DNA of 64,000 nucleotides from DALYLB01 sp964468345 (GCA_964468345.1 CAYXVZ010000001.1:334667-398666), one strand, 5' to 3'. Counted from the stretch's first letter, positions 52,809 through 61,900 are shown. Program-made: numbers and translations. The notes: generated by a model not told the origin, from the sequence alone.

Positions 52809-53362
52809 TTTCCTTTTTTCCTGTGGTCCAATCTTGCCTTTGTCATTCTCTCTCGCAAGCCGCCCTCTTTGATAAAATCCTGCTCCAGTCGCTTGATTTG
52901 CCGGTCCAACAGATAATTCGCCTGATGAATCAGGCAGATCGCGATATTGGCGACGACCTCTCCCGATCGGGTTTCGCAGAATTCCCGATAGGATTCAAAA
53001 TTCACCGGTTGCCGACCAAGGTCGCGAACATAGTTCACCTCTTTGGAATCTTTTTCCCATAAGCGAAGGTCACGCACGCGCAGATAATCCTGATAATCGA
53101 CCAATAACTCTTCGAGGCTGGCGCGGGCGACATTGATCAGCTTGATTTCCATTTCTTTCGAGGTGCCGGCCGCTTTGCATCCCTCGGCGATATTCTGCTT
53201 TCCAGAGCGCGCCGCCTGCACCATCTGATCGATCGTTCGATCGCCTCGCTGCAAAAAGCGCTCGCAAAAACGAAAGGTCACGTCGTAAATGATCTCGGCT
53301 TTTTGATAGGACAAGAGCTTTCGATAATTGCCATGTGGCGGGATAAATCCCTGGCTGTTCAT
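52805..53362 (-). CDS. Four-helix-bundle protein (S23/IVP-like, Avd fold family)
   Basis: A 185-residue cytoplasmic protein of the four helix bundle family (TIGR02436-like), known from 23S rRNA intervening sequences and related in fold to the Avd protein of diversity-generating retroelements. 'NYRKLLSYQKAEIIYDVTFRFCERF', 'IDQMVQAARSGKQNIAEGCKAAGTSKEMEIKLINVARASLEELLVDYQDYL' and the C-terminal basic segment 'RMTKARLDHRKKGK' show it. The tail suggests nucleic-acid contact. There is no rRNA here and no reverse transcriptase. The gene is bracketed on both sides by CCTATAAGA repeats, and its TAG stop is part of one. AGAGGG precedes ATG 53362. Confidence 0.85.
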   Translation of the reverse strand: MNSQGFIPPHGNYRKLLSYQKAEIIYDVTFRFCERFLQRGDRTIDQMVQAARSGKQNIAEGCKAAGTSKEMEIKLINVARASLEELLVDYQDYLRVRDLRLWEKDSKEVNYVRDLGRQPVNFESYREFCETRSGEVVANIAICLIHQANYLLDRQIKRLEQDFIKEGGLRERMTKARLDHRKKGK

Positions 53363-53436
53363 GATGGCCCTCTCTTTCGAGGGCTGTTGTCGCATTGCCA
53401 GTGAGTGTTGTCAATCATTCTGCAAAGTTGGTGGCC

Positions 53437-53654
53437 ATAAGACCTATAAGACCTATAAGACCTATAAGACCTATAAGACCTATAAGACCTANNNNNNNNN
53501 NNNNNNNNNNNNNNNNNNNNNNNNNNNNNNNNNNNNNNNNNNNNNNNNNNNNNNNNNNNNNNNNNNNNNNNNNNNNNNNNNNNNNNNNNNNTAAGACCTA
53601 TAAGACCTATAAGACCTATAAGACCTATAAGACCTATAAGACCTATAAGACCTA
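53437..53654. repeat. Long CCTATAAGA tandem array containing an assembly gap
   Basis: Perfect tandem CCTATAAGA (9 bp, one orientation): about six copies at 53437-53491, a gap of 100 N, then about seven copies to 53654. The true copy number is unknown. The last unit ends at the LysR stop codon (53652-53654, TAG read on the minus strand). Confidence 0.95.
53492..53591. other. Assembly gap (100 N)
   Basis: Exactly 100 undetermined bases inside a perfect 9-bp tandem repeat. The round number marks a scaffold join of unknown real length. No feature should be called across it. Confidence 0.99.
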
Positions 53655-54545
53655 TCCCAGATTCTTCCATTCCCACTGCTGAGCCACGGCAATAAACGCC
53701 CGCACCGAATGCGGCAGATGCCCGGCCCGGCGGGTGACCAGCACGAGGCGTCCTGTTAATGGAGGTTCCTGCAGGCGCGTCAGGCTGAGTTTGCGCTGTT
53801 TGACCTCCTGCGAAACGGTCCAGAACGGCAGCAGCGACACGCCCAGTTCGGACTTGATCATGGCCTTGATCGCTTCGGCATTGTCGAGCCGCATCACGAC
53901 GCGCGGATGAAAGCGGTGCGCGGCGAAATAGCGATCGACATGGTTTTCCATGACCGAGCCTTTGCGATAAAGAATGAAAGGCGCAGCCTGCAAGCGAGCC
54001 AGCGCGCAGCGCCGCGGCAATTGCCCCGGCGGAGCCGCCAGGACGAATTCGAAATCCCACTCTTTGCGAATCTCGAAATCTCCCTCGGCCATCAATTCCG
54101 AACCGACGATGATCGCCATATCCAGCGTGCCGCGATCGAGGTCTTCCAGCAGTTGCGGCGTATGCCCTGTTTCGACGAATAATTCCATATCGCCATGCTG
54201 CCGGCGAAATCCTTCGAGCAATTGCGGCAGCATATAACTGCTGAACGTGGGCCCCGCGCCGATCCGCACCAGGCCTTTTCGCAGGCCTTTGACTTCTTCC
54301 AGTTCCTGAATCGCCGCGTCGTATTCGATCAAGATGTTGCGAATGCGCGGCAGCAGGACCAGCGCTTCCTGCGTCAATCGCAGCGACCGTCCCGCGCGTT
54401 CATACAGGCGAACGCCCAATTCGTCTTCGAGCAGCTTGAGATGCTTGTGTACGGCGGGCGATGTCAGGTTCATCCGCTCGGCGGCCTTGGCCAGGCTGCC
54501 CAGATCGGCCAGGTATAAAAGACTGCGCAGTTCGCGAATTTCCAT
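53652..54545 (-). CDS. LysR-family transcriptional regulator
   Basis: A 297-residue LysR regulator. Residues 1-60 are the winged helix-turn-helix ('MEIRELRSLLYLADLGSLAKAAERMNLTSPAVHKHLKLLEDELGVRLYER'); residues about 90-290 are the periplasmic-binding-like effector domain ('IGAGPTFSSYMLPQLLEGFRRQHG', 'LDMAIIVGS'). GGAGGG before ATG 54545 fixes the start. It is divergent from a TonB receptor and probably controls that receptor, the MFS gene and the sugar-acid genes downstream; the inducer may be a sugar acid. Its TAG stop belongs to a CCTATAAGA array. Confidence 0.9.
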   Translation of the reverse strand: MEIRELRSLLYLADLGSLAKAAERMNLTSPAVHKHLKLLEDELGVRLYERAGRSLRLTQEALVLLPRIRNILIEYDAAIQELEEVKGLRKGLVRIGAGPTFSSYMLPQLLEGFRRQHGDMELFVETGHTPQLLEDLDRGTLDMAIIVGSELMAEGDFEIRKEWDFEFVLAAPPGQLPRRCALARLQAAPFILYRKGSVMENHVDRYFAAHRFHPRVVMRLDNAEAIKAMIKSELGVSLLPFWTVSQEVKQRKLSLTRLQEPPLTGRLVLVTRRAGHLPHSVRAFIAVAQQWEWKNLG

Positions 54546-54735
54546 GGGATCCCTCCGAAATCCAATCTTAACCAATAGGAAAGATTGCTTCAAAACAATT
54601 GAATTGTTTTTCAGTATGAACGGCGTATCTTGGTCAGGCTATGCGCCGCATCGACGGTCACAAACAGGCGCAAGCTTCTTGCTGGGCGGGGAATTTCAAA
54701 CGTTCAATCAACTCCTTCAACTTCGGAGGTCTCGC

Positions 54736-57700
54736 ATGATCCTCTTCAGGGCGCCTCGCTGGCAGGCCGTGGTATGTGTCCTTTTCCTTTCCCTTTTCTT
54801 TTCGATCAGCGCGTATGCGCAAACCGCGCAGGTGACGGGCCGTGTGGTGGATGCCTCGCAGGCGGTGATTCCGGGCGCGACGGTTTCGGTGACGAATACG
54901 GAAACCGGCATCGAGCGCGCGGCGACGACCAATAACGAAGGCTATTTCACGGTGCCGCTGTTGCCGCGCGGCATTTATCGCGTGTCGGCGAGCAAAACCG
55001 GATTCAAGGCGATCGCGCGGCCGGGGCTGAGCCTGGACGAAGGGCAAATCCTGCGCCTGGATCTCACGCTGGAGCCCGGCGAAGTGCAGGAAGCGATCGA
55101 AATCGCCGGCACGGCGCCCTTGCTCGAAAACTCCACGCCGACCATGAGCACGGTGATCTCGAACCAGAAGATCACGCAGTTGCCGCTGCTCAACCGCAAC
55201 ATCATCACGCTGGCGGCCCTCTCACCCGCTGTGCGCCCCGTGGGCGCTTTCGGCGGCCTGCCGGTGTCGAGTTTCGACGGCGCCCGCATGTCGATCAGCG
55301 GCGGCCAGCCCGCGACGAACAACCTGATGATCGACGGCATCGCGGCGGAAAATTTCACGAGCGGCGGGCTGAATATCTTTCTTTCCGTCGATGCCACCGA
55401 AGAGTTTCGCATCGTCACGCGCAATCCCAGCGCGGAATACGGCCGCACGGGCGGCGGCGTGGTTAATATCGTCAGCAAATCGGGGACGAATGAGTATCAC
55501 GGTTCGCTCTATGAATTTCATCGCAACCGCGCACTGAATGCGGGCAATTTCTTTTTCAATCGCAATCGCCTGCCGGGCCAGAAAAAGGCGCAGTTCACAT
55601 TGAATCAATGGGGTGCCACGCTCGGCGGCCCCGTCTGGCTGCCCAAAGTGTATGACGGGCACAAACGAACGTTTTTCTTTTTCAATTATGAGGCCTTTGA
55701 GTTGCGCGAAGCCCAGGCCGCGACGCGAACCGTGCCGACGGCCTTGCAGCGACAGGGCGATTTTCGCGGGACGCTCGATGCGCAGGGCCGGCAGGTCATG
55801 ATCTATGACCCGGCCACAACGCGGCCGAATCCCGCTGGAGCCGGCTTCATTCGCGATGTGGTTTCCTGCAATGGCGTGCAAAATGTCATATGCGCCAATC
55901 GAATTCATCCGGTTGCAAAAGCGATCCTGGACTATTACCCGCTGCCGAACGCGGTCGGCACGATCACCGGCGGCAACAATTTCTTCGGGCTCGCCAGCGT
56001 GCCGCAGAAAAAACGAATCTACGGCGGGAAGGTGGATCACAATTTCACGCCCTCGCGCCGGCTCTCCGGGCGCTATACCTACGATTACACCTTTCGCGGC
56101 GACGCGAATTTCTATGCAAACGATGCCGAGATCAACACGTCGGCGTTGCCGTTCGATCGATCGAGTATCTCGCTGAATTACACAGATGCGCTCTCGCCGA
56201 ATCTCGTGTTTGAGGCGAAGGCGGGACTCAACCGCTATGCGCCGAACCGCCTGACGCGCAGCCTTGGCCTGGATTTCTCGAAGCTCGGCTTTAACAGCCT
56301 TATCAACAGCCAGTCGCAGCTCGGGCAGTTTCCGCGCATCAACATCGGCGATTTTACGGCGATCGGCAGCGACCAGGGCGATCAGCTTGTCCAGGCCAAT
56401 AACTCGTATACCTACGGCGGAGCCTTCACCCAGACGCTGACGAAGCATACGCTCAAATACGGCGTGGAGTATCGCGTCTATCAATTGAACAATACGCAAG
56501 GCGTCGGTTCGTTCACGCTGAATTTCGATCGCGGCTTCAATCAGGGGCCGACGCCGCAGACCACGGGCATCAACATTGGCAACGGACTGGCCAGCTTTCT
56601 GCTCGGCGCGCCGTCGGGCGGAAGCCTGGGCCGGTCCGCGACCAGCACGTATACCGTCAAGAATCTCGCGACCTATCTGCAGGACGATTACAAGTTGACG
56701 CCGAAGCTGACGCTCAATCTCGGCCTGCGATGGGATTTCGAGGGCGGCCTGACCGATCGGTTCAATGCGTTGACGAATTTCGATCCGACCTTGAAAGCGC
56801 AGGTGGGCACAGTGCCGGTGACGGGCGGACTGATCTTTCCGGGCACGGGCGGCCTCGATCGCGGCATACGCGAAGCGAGTTATAAGGACTTTCAACCGCG
56901 GCTCGGGTTCGCTTATCAGTTATTCAACAAGACGGTGGTGCGCGGCGGCTATGGCATCTATCACTTGCCGACCAGCGGCATTTTCGTGACGGCGGGGCGC
57001 ACGGGATTCGATCAATCGACGCCAATTCTGGCGACCGATGCGGCGATCAACGGAGGCTTTTCGCCGATCGCGAATCTGGCCAATCCCTGGGCCAACGGCA
57101 TCATTCTACCGACCGGCAGCCGGGGCGGTCCGACGACAGGCGTGGGCACGGGCTTCGGCGCGAACCTGCGCACAATGAAGCGGGGTTACAGCCAGCAGGG
57201 CAATTTCAATATCCAGCAGGAACTGCCGGGCGCATTTCTGGTGGAGCTCGGATATTCGCTCAATCGCGGCGTGAGCCTGCCGACGACGCGCACCTTCGAT
57301 TATCTTCCTTTCGCGGTTCGCCGGGCGAATAGCGTGGCCGATTTGCAGGCCTCGGTGGCGAATCCCTTTTTCGGCGCGATCACGATCGGCGGACTCGCCA
57401 ATCGCAACGTGCAGCGGCAATCGTTGCTCGACACGCTGCCGCAATACAGCGGCGGCTCGGGCTTCGATTCCTGGGGCGCTTCGACCTATCACGCGATGAC
57501 GATCAAGGTCGAACGCCGCTTCATTCAGGGGTTATCGGTGCTCGCGGCGTATACGTGGTCGAAATGGATCGACAACACGCTGGGGACGAACGGTTTCAGC
57601 GACGGCGGCAGCGAGAGCGTGCAGGATTGGGACAATCTCGCGGCGGAGCGTTCAATCTCTTCGAACAACCTGCCGCACCGGCTGACGGTTTCGTCCCTGT

Positions 57701-58191
57701 ATGATCTGCCTTTTGCGAAATCGAGCGGGGGCCTGCTCAAGGCGCTGGCCGGCGGCTGGCAGATCAACGGCATTCTCACGCTGCAAAGCGGCAATCCGAT
57801 TGGCGTGACGGTCGGCGCGGGCAATCGCCCCTTTGCGGGCTCGCGGCCGAATCTGATTGGCGATCCGGATCCGGGCGACAGCCGCTCGCTGGACAACTGG
57901 TTCAATCGCGCCGCGTTCGAATTGCCCGCCGAGCGCACACCGGGCACCGGCCCGCGCAATCTGCCGAACTATTACACGGACGGATTTTTCTCCCTGGATC
58001 TTGCGATGCACAAGAATATCGCCGTCACGGAAAAGTTGCGGTTGCAATTCCGCGCCGAAGCCTTCAACTTCACCAACACGCCGACCTTCGGGCAACCGGG
58101 CACGGGCTTCGGCTCCGGCACCTTCGGCGTCATCACCAGCACCGTCTCCAATGCGCGGCAGGTGCAATTGGGGCTCAAGCTTTTATTCTGA
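54736..58191 (+). CDS. TonB-dependent receptor with N-terminal carboxypeptidase-regulatory domain
   Basis: A 1151-residue outer-membrane receptor. Signal peptide 1-28 (ends AYAQ); regulatory beta-sandwich about 30-115 ('VTGRVVDASQAVIPGATVSVTNTETG', 'NNEGYFTVPLLPRGIYRVSASKTGF'); plug about 120-250 ('LPLLNRNIITLAALSPAVRP', 'NNLMIDGIAAENF', 'IVSKSGTNEYHGSLYEFHRN'); barrel to 'RQVQLGLKLLF'. GGAGG at 54725-54729 fixes ATG 54736; a longer in-frame start is rejected. With the divergent LysR and the following MFS and sugar-acid enzymes it probably imports a uronate-containing oligosaccharide. Confidence 0.93.
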   Translation: MILFRAPRWQAVVCVLFLSLFFSISAYAQTAQVTGRVVDASQAVIPGATVSVTNTETGIERAATTNNEGYFTVPLLPRGIYRVSASKTGFKAIARPGLSLDEGQILRLDLTLEPGEVQEAIEIAGTAPLLENSTPTMSTVISNQKITQLPLLNRNIITLAALSPAVRPVGAFGGLPVSSFDGARMSISGGQPATNNLMIDGIAAENFTSGGLNIFLSVDATEEFRIVTRNPSAEYGRTGGGVVNIVSKSGTNEYHGSLYEFHRNRALNAGNFFFNRNRLPGQKKAQFTLNQWGATLGGPVWLPKVYDGHKRTFFFFNYEAFELREAQAATRTVPTALQRQGDFRGTLDAQGRQVMIYDPATTRPNPAGAGFIRDVVSCNGVQNVICANRIHPVAKAILDYYPLPNAVGTITGGNNFFGLASVPQKKRIYGGKVDHNFTPSRRLSGRYTYDYTFRGDANFYANDAEINTSALPFDRSSISLNYTDALSPNLVFEAKAGLNRYAPNRLTRSLGLDFSKLGFNSLINSQSQLGQFPRINIGDFTAIGSDQGDQLVQANNSYTYGGAFTQTLTKHTLKYGVEYRVYQLNNTQGVGSFTLNFDRGFNQGPTPQTTGINIGNGLASFLLGAPSGGSLGRSATSTYTVKNLATYLQDDYKLTPKLTLNLGLRWDFEGGLTDRFNALTNFDPTLKAQVGTVPVTGGLIFPGTGGLDRGIREASYKDFQPRLGFAYQLFNKTVVRGGYGIYHLPTSGIFVTAGRTGFDQSTPILATDAAINGGFSPIANLANPWANGIILPTGSRGGPTTGVGTGFGANLRTMKRGYSQQGNFNIQQELPGAFLVELGYSLNRGVSLPTTRTFDYLPFAVRRANSVADLQASVANPFFGAITIGGLANRNVQRQSLLDTLPQYSGGSGFDSWGASTYHAMTIKVERRFIQGLSVLAAYTWSKWIDNTLGTNGFSDGGSESVQDWDNLAAERSISSNNLPHRLTVSSLYDLPFAKSSGGLLKALAGGWQINGILTLQSGNPIGVTVGAGNRPFAGSRPNLIGDPDPGDSRSLDNWFNRAAFELPAERTPGTGPRNLPNYYTDGFFSLDLAMHKNIAVTEKLRLQFRAEAFNFTNTPTFGQPGTGFGSGTFGVITSTVSNARQVQLGLKLLF

Positions 58192-58203
58192 CTTTGCCTG
58201 AAC

Positions 58204-58260
58204 ATCAGAAAAATGATCTTTCGAAAAGCAAACCATTTTTCTGACCATAATTTTTCTGTA
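58204..58260. repeat. ACAGAAAAATGGGG-family inverted repeat
   Basis: CAGAAAAATG (58206-58215) complements CATTTTTCTG (58234-58243), and a further AATTTTTCTGTA lies at 58249-58260. It fills part of the gap between the TonB receptor and the MFS gene. Confidence 0.78.
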
Positions 58261-58292
58261 CAAGAAGACGATCCCGACGAAGGTTTCGCGCA

Positions 58293-59561
58293 ATGGAATC
58301 GACCCTCTCCATTCCCGCACAACGGACGGCCCATTATCGATGGATCGTGATCGCCCTGTTCTGGTTCGCCTATTTTCTGAATCAGGCCGACCGGCAGGTG
58401 CTGTTTTCCGTCTTTCCGCTCCTGCAGCAGGAATTCGGCCTGGACAATACGAAGCTCGGTTTGATGGGCTCGGTCTTTTTCTGGGTCTATGCCGTGATGG
58501 TGCCGGTGGCGGGCGGGCTGGGCGACGCTTTCAGCCGGAAGAAGATCATCGTGCTTGCGCTGTTGGTCTGGAGCGCCTCCACGTTTGGATCGGGGCTGGC
58601 CGGCGGGTTCATGATGCTGCTTGTAATGCGGGCAGTGACGGGATTCGGCGAAGCCTTTTATTATCCTTCGGCGACCTCGATCATCACGGATTATCACGAT
58701 CAGCGCACCCGCGCGACGGCCATGTCGATTCACCAGACCAGCGTCTATGTGGGCATTGTCGCCAGCGGCGCGATCGCCGGTTGGATCGGACAACGCTTCG
58801 GCTGGCGGCCCGCGTTTTTAAGTTTCGGCGGAATCGGCTTGCTCTTTGCGTTGATCCTGTCCGCAGGCTTGCGGGATCCCGAACGCGGACAGGCCGATTT
58901 CTCGACGAGCGCGCTCCCCGCGCCGATGCCGCTCATCGAACGCATTCGCGAAAGCTTTCGCCGGCCGACAGCGATCGCCCTGGCATTTGCGTTTCTCGGC
59001 ATGAATTTCGTGAATGCGGCGTTTCAAACCTGGACGCCGACGTGGCTCTATCAACGATTCGGATTCACGCTGGCGGAAGCGGGCTTTCACGCAACCTTCT
59101 ATCATTATCTGGGCGCATTTCTCGGAGTGCTGCTCGGCGGCAGGGTGGCGGATGTCTTCGCCGAACGCACGCGATTGAGCCGTCCCTTGATTCAGGCGAT
59201 CGGCCTGTTGTGCGGCGCGCCCGCGATCTGGATTCTCTATCGATCGAGCGAATCGGGCGCGGCCTTTGTCGCCCTGGGGTTGTTCGGATTCTTTCGCGGC
59301 CTGTACGATTCGAATCTTTTCGCATCGCTCTATGAAGTCGTTCGGCCCGAAGCCCGCGCGACCGCGACGGGATTGATGCTGTGCGTCGCCTTTCTGGGCG
59401 GCGGATCGTCATCGGTCATCGTCGGTCGCTTGAGCCAGGAACATGGCCTGGGCCCGGCCCTGGCTTCAACTTCGATCGCCTACCTGCTCGCGGGCGCGAT
59501 CATCCTGCTGGCATGCCGCGTTTGTTTTCTGCGTGATGCCGCGCGAATGCGTAATGAATAG
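58293..59561 (+). CDS. Major facilitator superfamily transporter (ACS-type)
   Basis: A 422-residue inner-membrane transporter with about 12 helices. 'LNQADRQVLFSVFPLLQQEFGLDNTKLGLMGSVFFWVYAVMVPVAGGLGDAFSRKK' covers helices 1-2 and the G-x-x-x-D/R signature loop; 'GFGEAFYYPSATSIITDYH' is the ACS-type signature also seen in the MFS gene at 51526. This branch carries hexuronates, glucarate and related anions. GAAGG lies nine bases before ATG 58293. It sits between the TonB receptor and a glucarate-dehydratase-like gene, which supports sugar-acid uptake. Confidence 0.9.
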   Translation: MESTLSIPAQRTAHYRWIVIALFWFAYFLNQADRQVLFSVFPLLQQEFGLDNTKLGLMGSVFFWVYAVMVPVAGGLGDAFSRKKIIVLALLVWSASTFGSGLAGGFMMLLVMRAVTGFGEAFYYPSATSIITDYHDQRTRATAMSIHQTSVYVGIVASGAIAGWIGQRFGWRPAFLSFGGIGLLFALILSAGLRDPERGQADFSTSALPAPMPLIERIRESFRRPTAIALAFAFLGMNFVNAAFQTWTPTWLYQRFGFTLAEAGFHATFYHYLGAFLGVLLGGRVADVFAERTRLSRPLIQAIGLLCGAPAIWILYRSSESGAAFVALGLFGFFRGLYDSNLFASLYEVVRPEARATATGLMLCVAFLGGGSSSVIVGRLSQEHGLGPALASTSIAYLLAGAIILLACRVCFLRDAARMRNE

Positions 59562-59593
59562 CTTAGCTCGGTTTGCAGTCGGAAGTATGGTCA

Positions 59594-59676
59594 GCCACGA
59601 ATGCACACGAATACGCACGAATGACGCTCTGCCGGATTCTGAAGTTCATTGGTGTTCATTCGTGAATATTCGTGGC
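59594..59676. repeat. CACGAATG-family inverted repeat
   Basis: Left arm 59594-59623 (GCCACGAATGCACACGAATA then CGCACGAATG), right arm 59647-59676 (CATTGGTGTTCATTCGTGAA then TATTCGTGGC). The unit CACGAATG is one base from CACGAAGA. Confidence 0.9.
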
Positions 59677-59720
59677 AAATAATTCGCGGAATTTCCCCAT
59701 ACGCTGAAAAGAAATTTGCT

Positions 59721-59847
59721 CTAAATCAGCGCAAAGAATTTTTGGACAAAGCTTTTACCACGAAGAAAGACGAACGAAAAAGACTTTTCTCTTCTTCGTG
59801 CTCTTCGTTTCTTCGTGGTTATGCCTTTCCTGTTTGTCCTGATTTAG
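59721..59847. repeat. CACGAAGA-family element with CTAAATCA ends
   Basis: A 127-bp element with CTAAATCAG at the left and CCTGATTTAG at the right as terminal inverted repeats, and the usual CACGAAGA arms inside (59757-59780 and 59792-59819). It is the clearest full copy and matches 1906-2064 end to end. Confidence 0.88.
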
Positions 59848-59853
59848 GTTATT

Positions 59854-59913
59854 TGGGGACAGAAAAATTTATTATTCAGGCAGGAAAATCTTTCTGTCCC
59901 CCATTTTTCTGTA
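59854..59913. repeat. ACAGAAAAATGGGG-family inverted repeat
   Basis: GGGGACAGAAAAAT (59855-59868) complements TTTCTGTCCCCC and ATTTTTCTGT (59891-59912). It lies seven bases after the CACGAAGA element and about 17 bases before the next gene's ATG. With the two preceding elements it makes the gap 59562-59929 almost entirely repeat DNA. Confidence 0.82.
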
Positions 59914-59929
59914 CAAAACTTTACGGGAA

Positions 59930-61120
59930 ATGAAAATCACCGATATCAGAGTTCGCACCGTGCTCGTGCCGCTCGAAGCGCCCTTGCGCCATTCGACGGG
60001 CGTGCATCCGGGGCGCTTCATTCGCACGATTCTCGAAATCTTCACCGATGAAGGCATCACGGGCCTGGGCGAAGTCGGCGGCGGCGATCAGCGCGGCGCG
60101 CTGCTCAAGCTAAAGGCCCGCATCGTCGGCGAAGACCCTTTCGACCTCGAACGCATCAAGCAGAAAACGCTGCGGCAGATTTATTACCTATCGAATTCGC
60201 GCCTCTATGCGGCGATCGAAAACGCATGCCTCGATATTCAGGGCAAGGCGGCCAATCGGCCGGTCTGCGATCTGCTGGGCGGGAGACTGCGCGACCGGGT
60301 TCCTTTCAGCGCGTATCTGTTCTTTCGCTATCGCGAAGGCAATGTCGGCGGCGAAACGACGCCGGACGAAATGGTCGCGTGGACCCGGCAGCTGGTCGCC
60401 GCGCATGGCTTTCGTTCGCTGAAGCTAAAAGGCGGCGTGCTGCCGCCGCGGCATGAAATCGAAGTGATGCAGGCCTTGCGCGAGGGGCTCGGCCCGGACT
60501 TCGGACTCCGCATCGATCCGAACGGCATCTGGTCGCGGGGCACGGCGATGCAGGCGGCGAAAGACCTCGAACCGCTCCGGCTTGAATATCTCGAAGACCC
60601 GACCTGGGGCCTCGAAGGCATGGCCCGCGTCAAGGAACGCACCAGCATTCCGCTTGCGACCAATATGTGCGTCGTGAATTTCGAGCACGTCGCCGCGGCG
60701 GCCGCGATGAATTCGGTGGATGTGATTCTGAGCGATATCCATTACTGGGAAGGCTGTCGCGGCGTCAAAGCGCTCGGCGTGCTCTGCGAATGCTTTCGCT
60801 GGGGCCTGTCGATGCACTCGGGAAGCGAACTTGGCATCACGCTCGCCGCGATGGTCCACACCGCGGCAACGATGCCGAACATGACCTATGACGGCGATGC
60901 GCACTATCACCATCTGGTCGACGATGTGATTGTCGGGGGCAAAATGAAATACGAGGACGGCTGCATCGCCGTGCCGAAAGGCCCCGGCCTCGGCGTCGAA
61001 CTCGACGAAGACCGCATGGGACGCTATGTCGAATTGTTCGAAAAAGAGGGCGACTATTACGCCCGCTTTCACGAAGACACGCGACGTCCCGACTGGTTCC
61101 CGATCAATCCGCAATGGTAA
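59930..61120 (+). CDS. Enolase-superfamily sugar-acid dehydratase (glucarate-dehydratase-like)
   Basis: A 396-residue cytoplasmic enzyme of the mandelate racemase/glucarate dehydratase group. The catalytic KxK is in 'RSLKLKGGVL', the metal ligands in 'LRIDPNGIW' and 'LEYLEDPTWG' with 'ATNMCVVNFEH', and the His base in 'WGLSMHSGSELGI'. The order and spacing match glucarate dehydratase, which forms 5-dehydro-4-deoxyglucarate, but another aldarate or aldonate could be the substrate. GGGAA precedes ATG 59930. It leads a compact group with an SDR (7-bp overlap), then RraA and SMP-30 genes: dehydration, oxidation, aldol cleavage and lactone opening of sugar acids. Confidence 0.86.
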   Translation: MKITDIRVRTVLVPLEAPLRHSTGVHPGRFIRTILEIFTDEGITGLGEVGGGDQRGALLKLKARIVGEDPFDLERIKQKTLRQIYYLSNSRLYAAIENACLDIQGKAANRPVCDLLGGRLRDRVPFSAYLFFRYREGNVGGETTPDEMVAWTRQLVAAHGFRSLKLKGGVLPPRHEIEVMQALREGLGPDFGLRIDPNGIWSRGTAMQAAKDLEPLRLEYLEDPTWGLEGMARVKERTSIPLATNMCVVNFEHVAAAAAMNSVDVILSDIHYWEGCRGVKALGVLCECFRWGLSMHSGSELGITLAAMVHTAATMPNMTYDGDAHYHHLVDDVIVGGKMKYEDGCIAVPKGPGLGVELDEDRMGRYVELFEKEGDYYARFHEDTRRPDWFPINPQW

Positions 61121-61872
61121 CCACAAGACTCAACAATAAAGTCGCCATCGTGACCGGCGCCGCCCGCGGCATCGGCAAGGCCATTGCGCGCGGCTATGGG
61201 CGCGAAGGCGCCCGCGTCATCGTCGCGGACATTCTGTCCGACCTGGCCGAACAGACCGCCGCGGAGATTCGCCAGGCCGGCGGCGAGGCAATCGCGTTTG
61301 CGGCAGACCTCGCGGACCTTTCGTCGCACGAAAGCCTTGTCGAAAAAGCGGGTTTGCATTTCGGTCGGCTGGATATCCTGGTCAATAACGCGGCGATCGA
61401 GCCGCGGGAGCCCTTTCTGGAAGCGACCGCCGAAGCCTGGGAGCAGACGATCGGCATCAATCTGCGCGCGCCCTATTTCCTTTCACAGCGATGCGCGCGC
61501 GCCATGATCGCCACCGGAGGCGGGCGGATCATCAATATCGCCAGCATTCACGATGAGCAGCCGCTGCGAAATATTTCGATCTACACGATCACGAAGGGCG
61601 GCATGAAGATGCTGACGAAATCGCTGGCGCTCGAACTGGCGGAACACAACATCAACGTCAATTCGATTTCGCCCGGAGCCATTCTGACCGAACTGAATCG
61701 CGCAGTGCTCGAAGACCCGGCCTACAACGCCATGGTCAGAGCCAAAATCCCCAAGGGCCGCATCGGCGAAACCGACGATGTGGTCGGCGCGGCGATCTTT
61801 CTAGCGTCCGACGAAGCGGACTATGTGACCGGCGCGACGATCACGATCGACGGCGGCATTCTGCTGCAATAA
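61114..61872 (+). CDS. Short-chain dehydrogenase/reductase (gluconate/glucose dehydrogenase-like)
   Basis: A 252-residue classical SDR. The NAD(P) site is 'VAIVTGAARGIGKAIARG', the structural 'LDILVNNAAIEP' follows, and the catalytic Ser-Tyr-Lys is in 'INIASIHDEQ' and 'IYTITKGGMKML'. The C-terminal 'DYVTGATITIDGGILLQ' is typical of 3-oxoacyl-ACP-reductase-like or gluconate 5-dehydrogenase-like enzymes. Its ATG (61114) lies inside the last codons of the dehydratase gene (7-bp overlap), so the two are translationally coupled and very probably act on the same sugar acid. Confidence 0.9.
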   Translation: MVTTRLNNKVAIVTGAARGIGKAIARGYGREGARVIVADILSDLAEQTAAEIRQAGGEAIAFAADLADLSSHESLVEKAGLHFGRLDILVNNAAIEPREPFLEATAEAWEQTIGINLRAPYFLSQRCARAMIATGGGRIINIASIHDEQPLRNISIYTITKGGMKMLTKSLALELAEHNINVNSISPGAILTELNRAVLEDPAYNAMVRAKIPKGRIGETDDVVGAAIFLASDEADYVTGATITIDGGILLQ

Positions 61873-61900
61873 GCCCGGTTTCAGTTGCGCGGAGGCAATG

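Noticed and set aside
52805..53362. Four-helix-bundle gene as part of a diversity-generating retroelement
   Set aside because: No reverse transcriptase, template repeat or variable repeat is seen within the window; only the fold family is shared with Avd.
53437..53654. Tandem CCTATAAGA array considered as a CRISPR array
   Set aside because: The unit is 9 bp with no spacers, and no cas genes are present.
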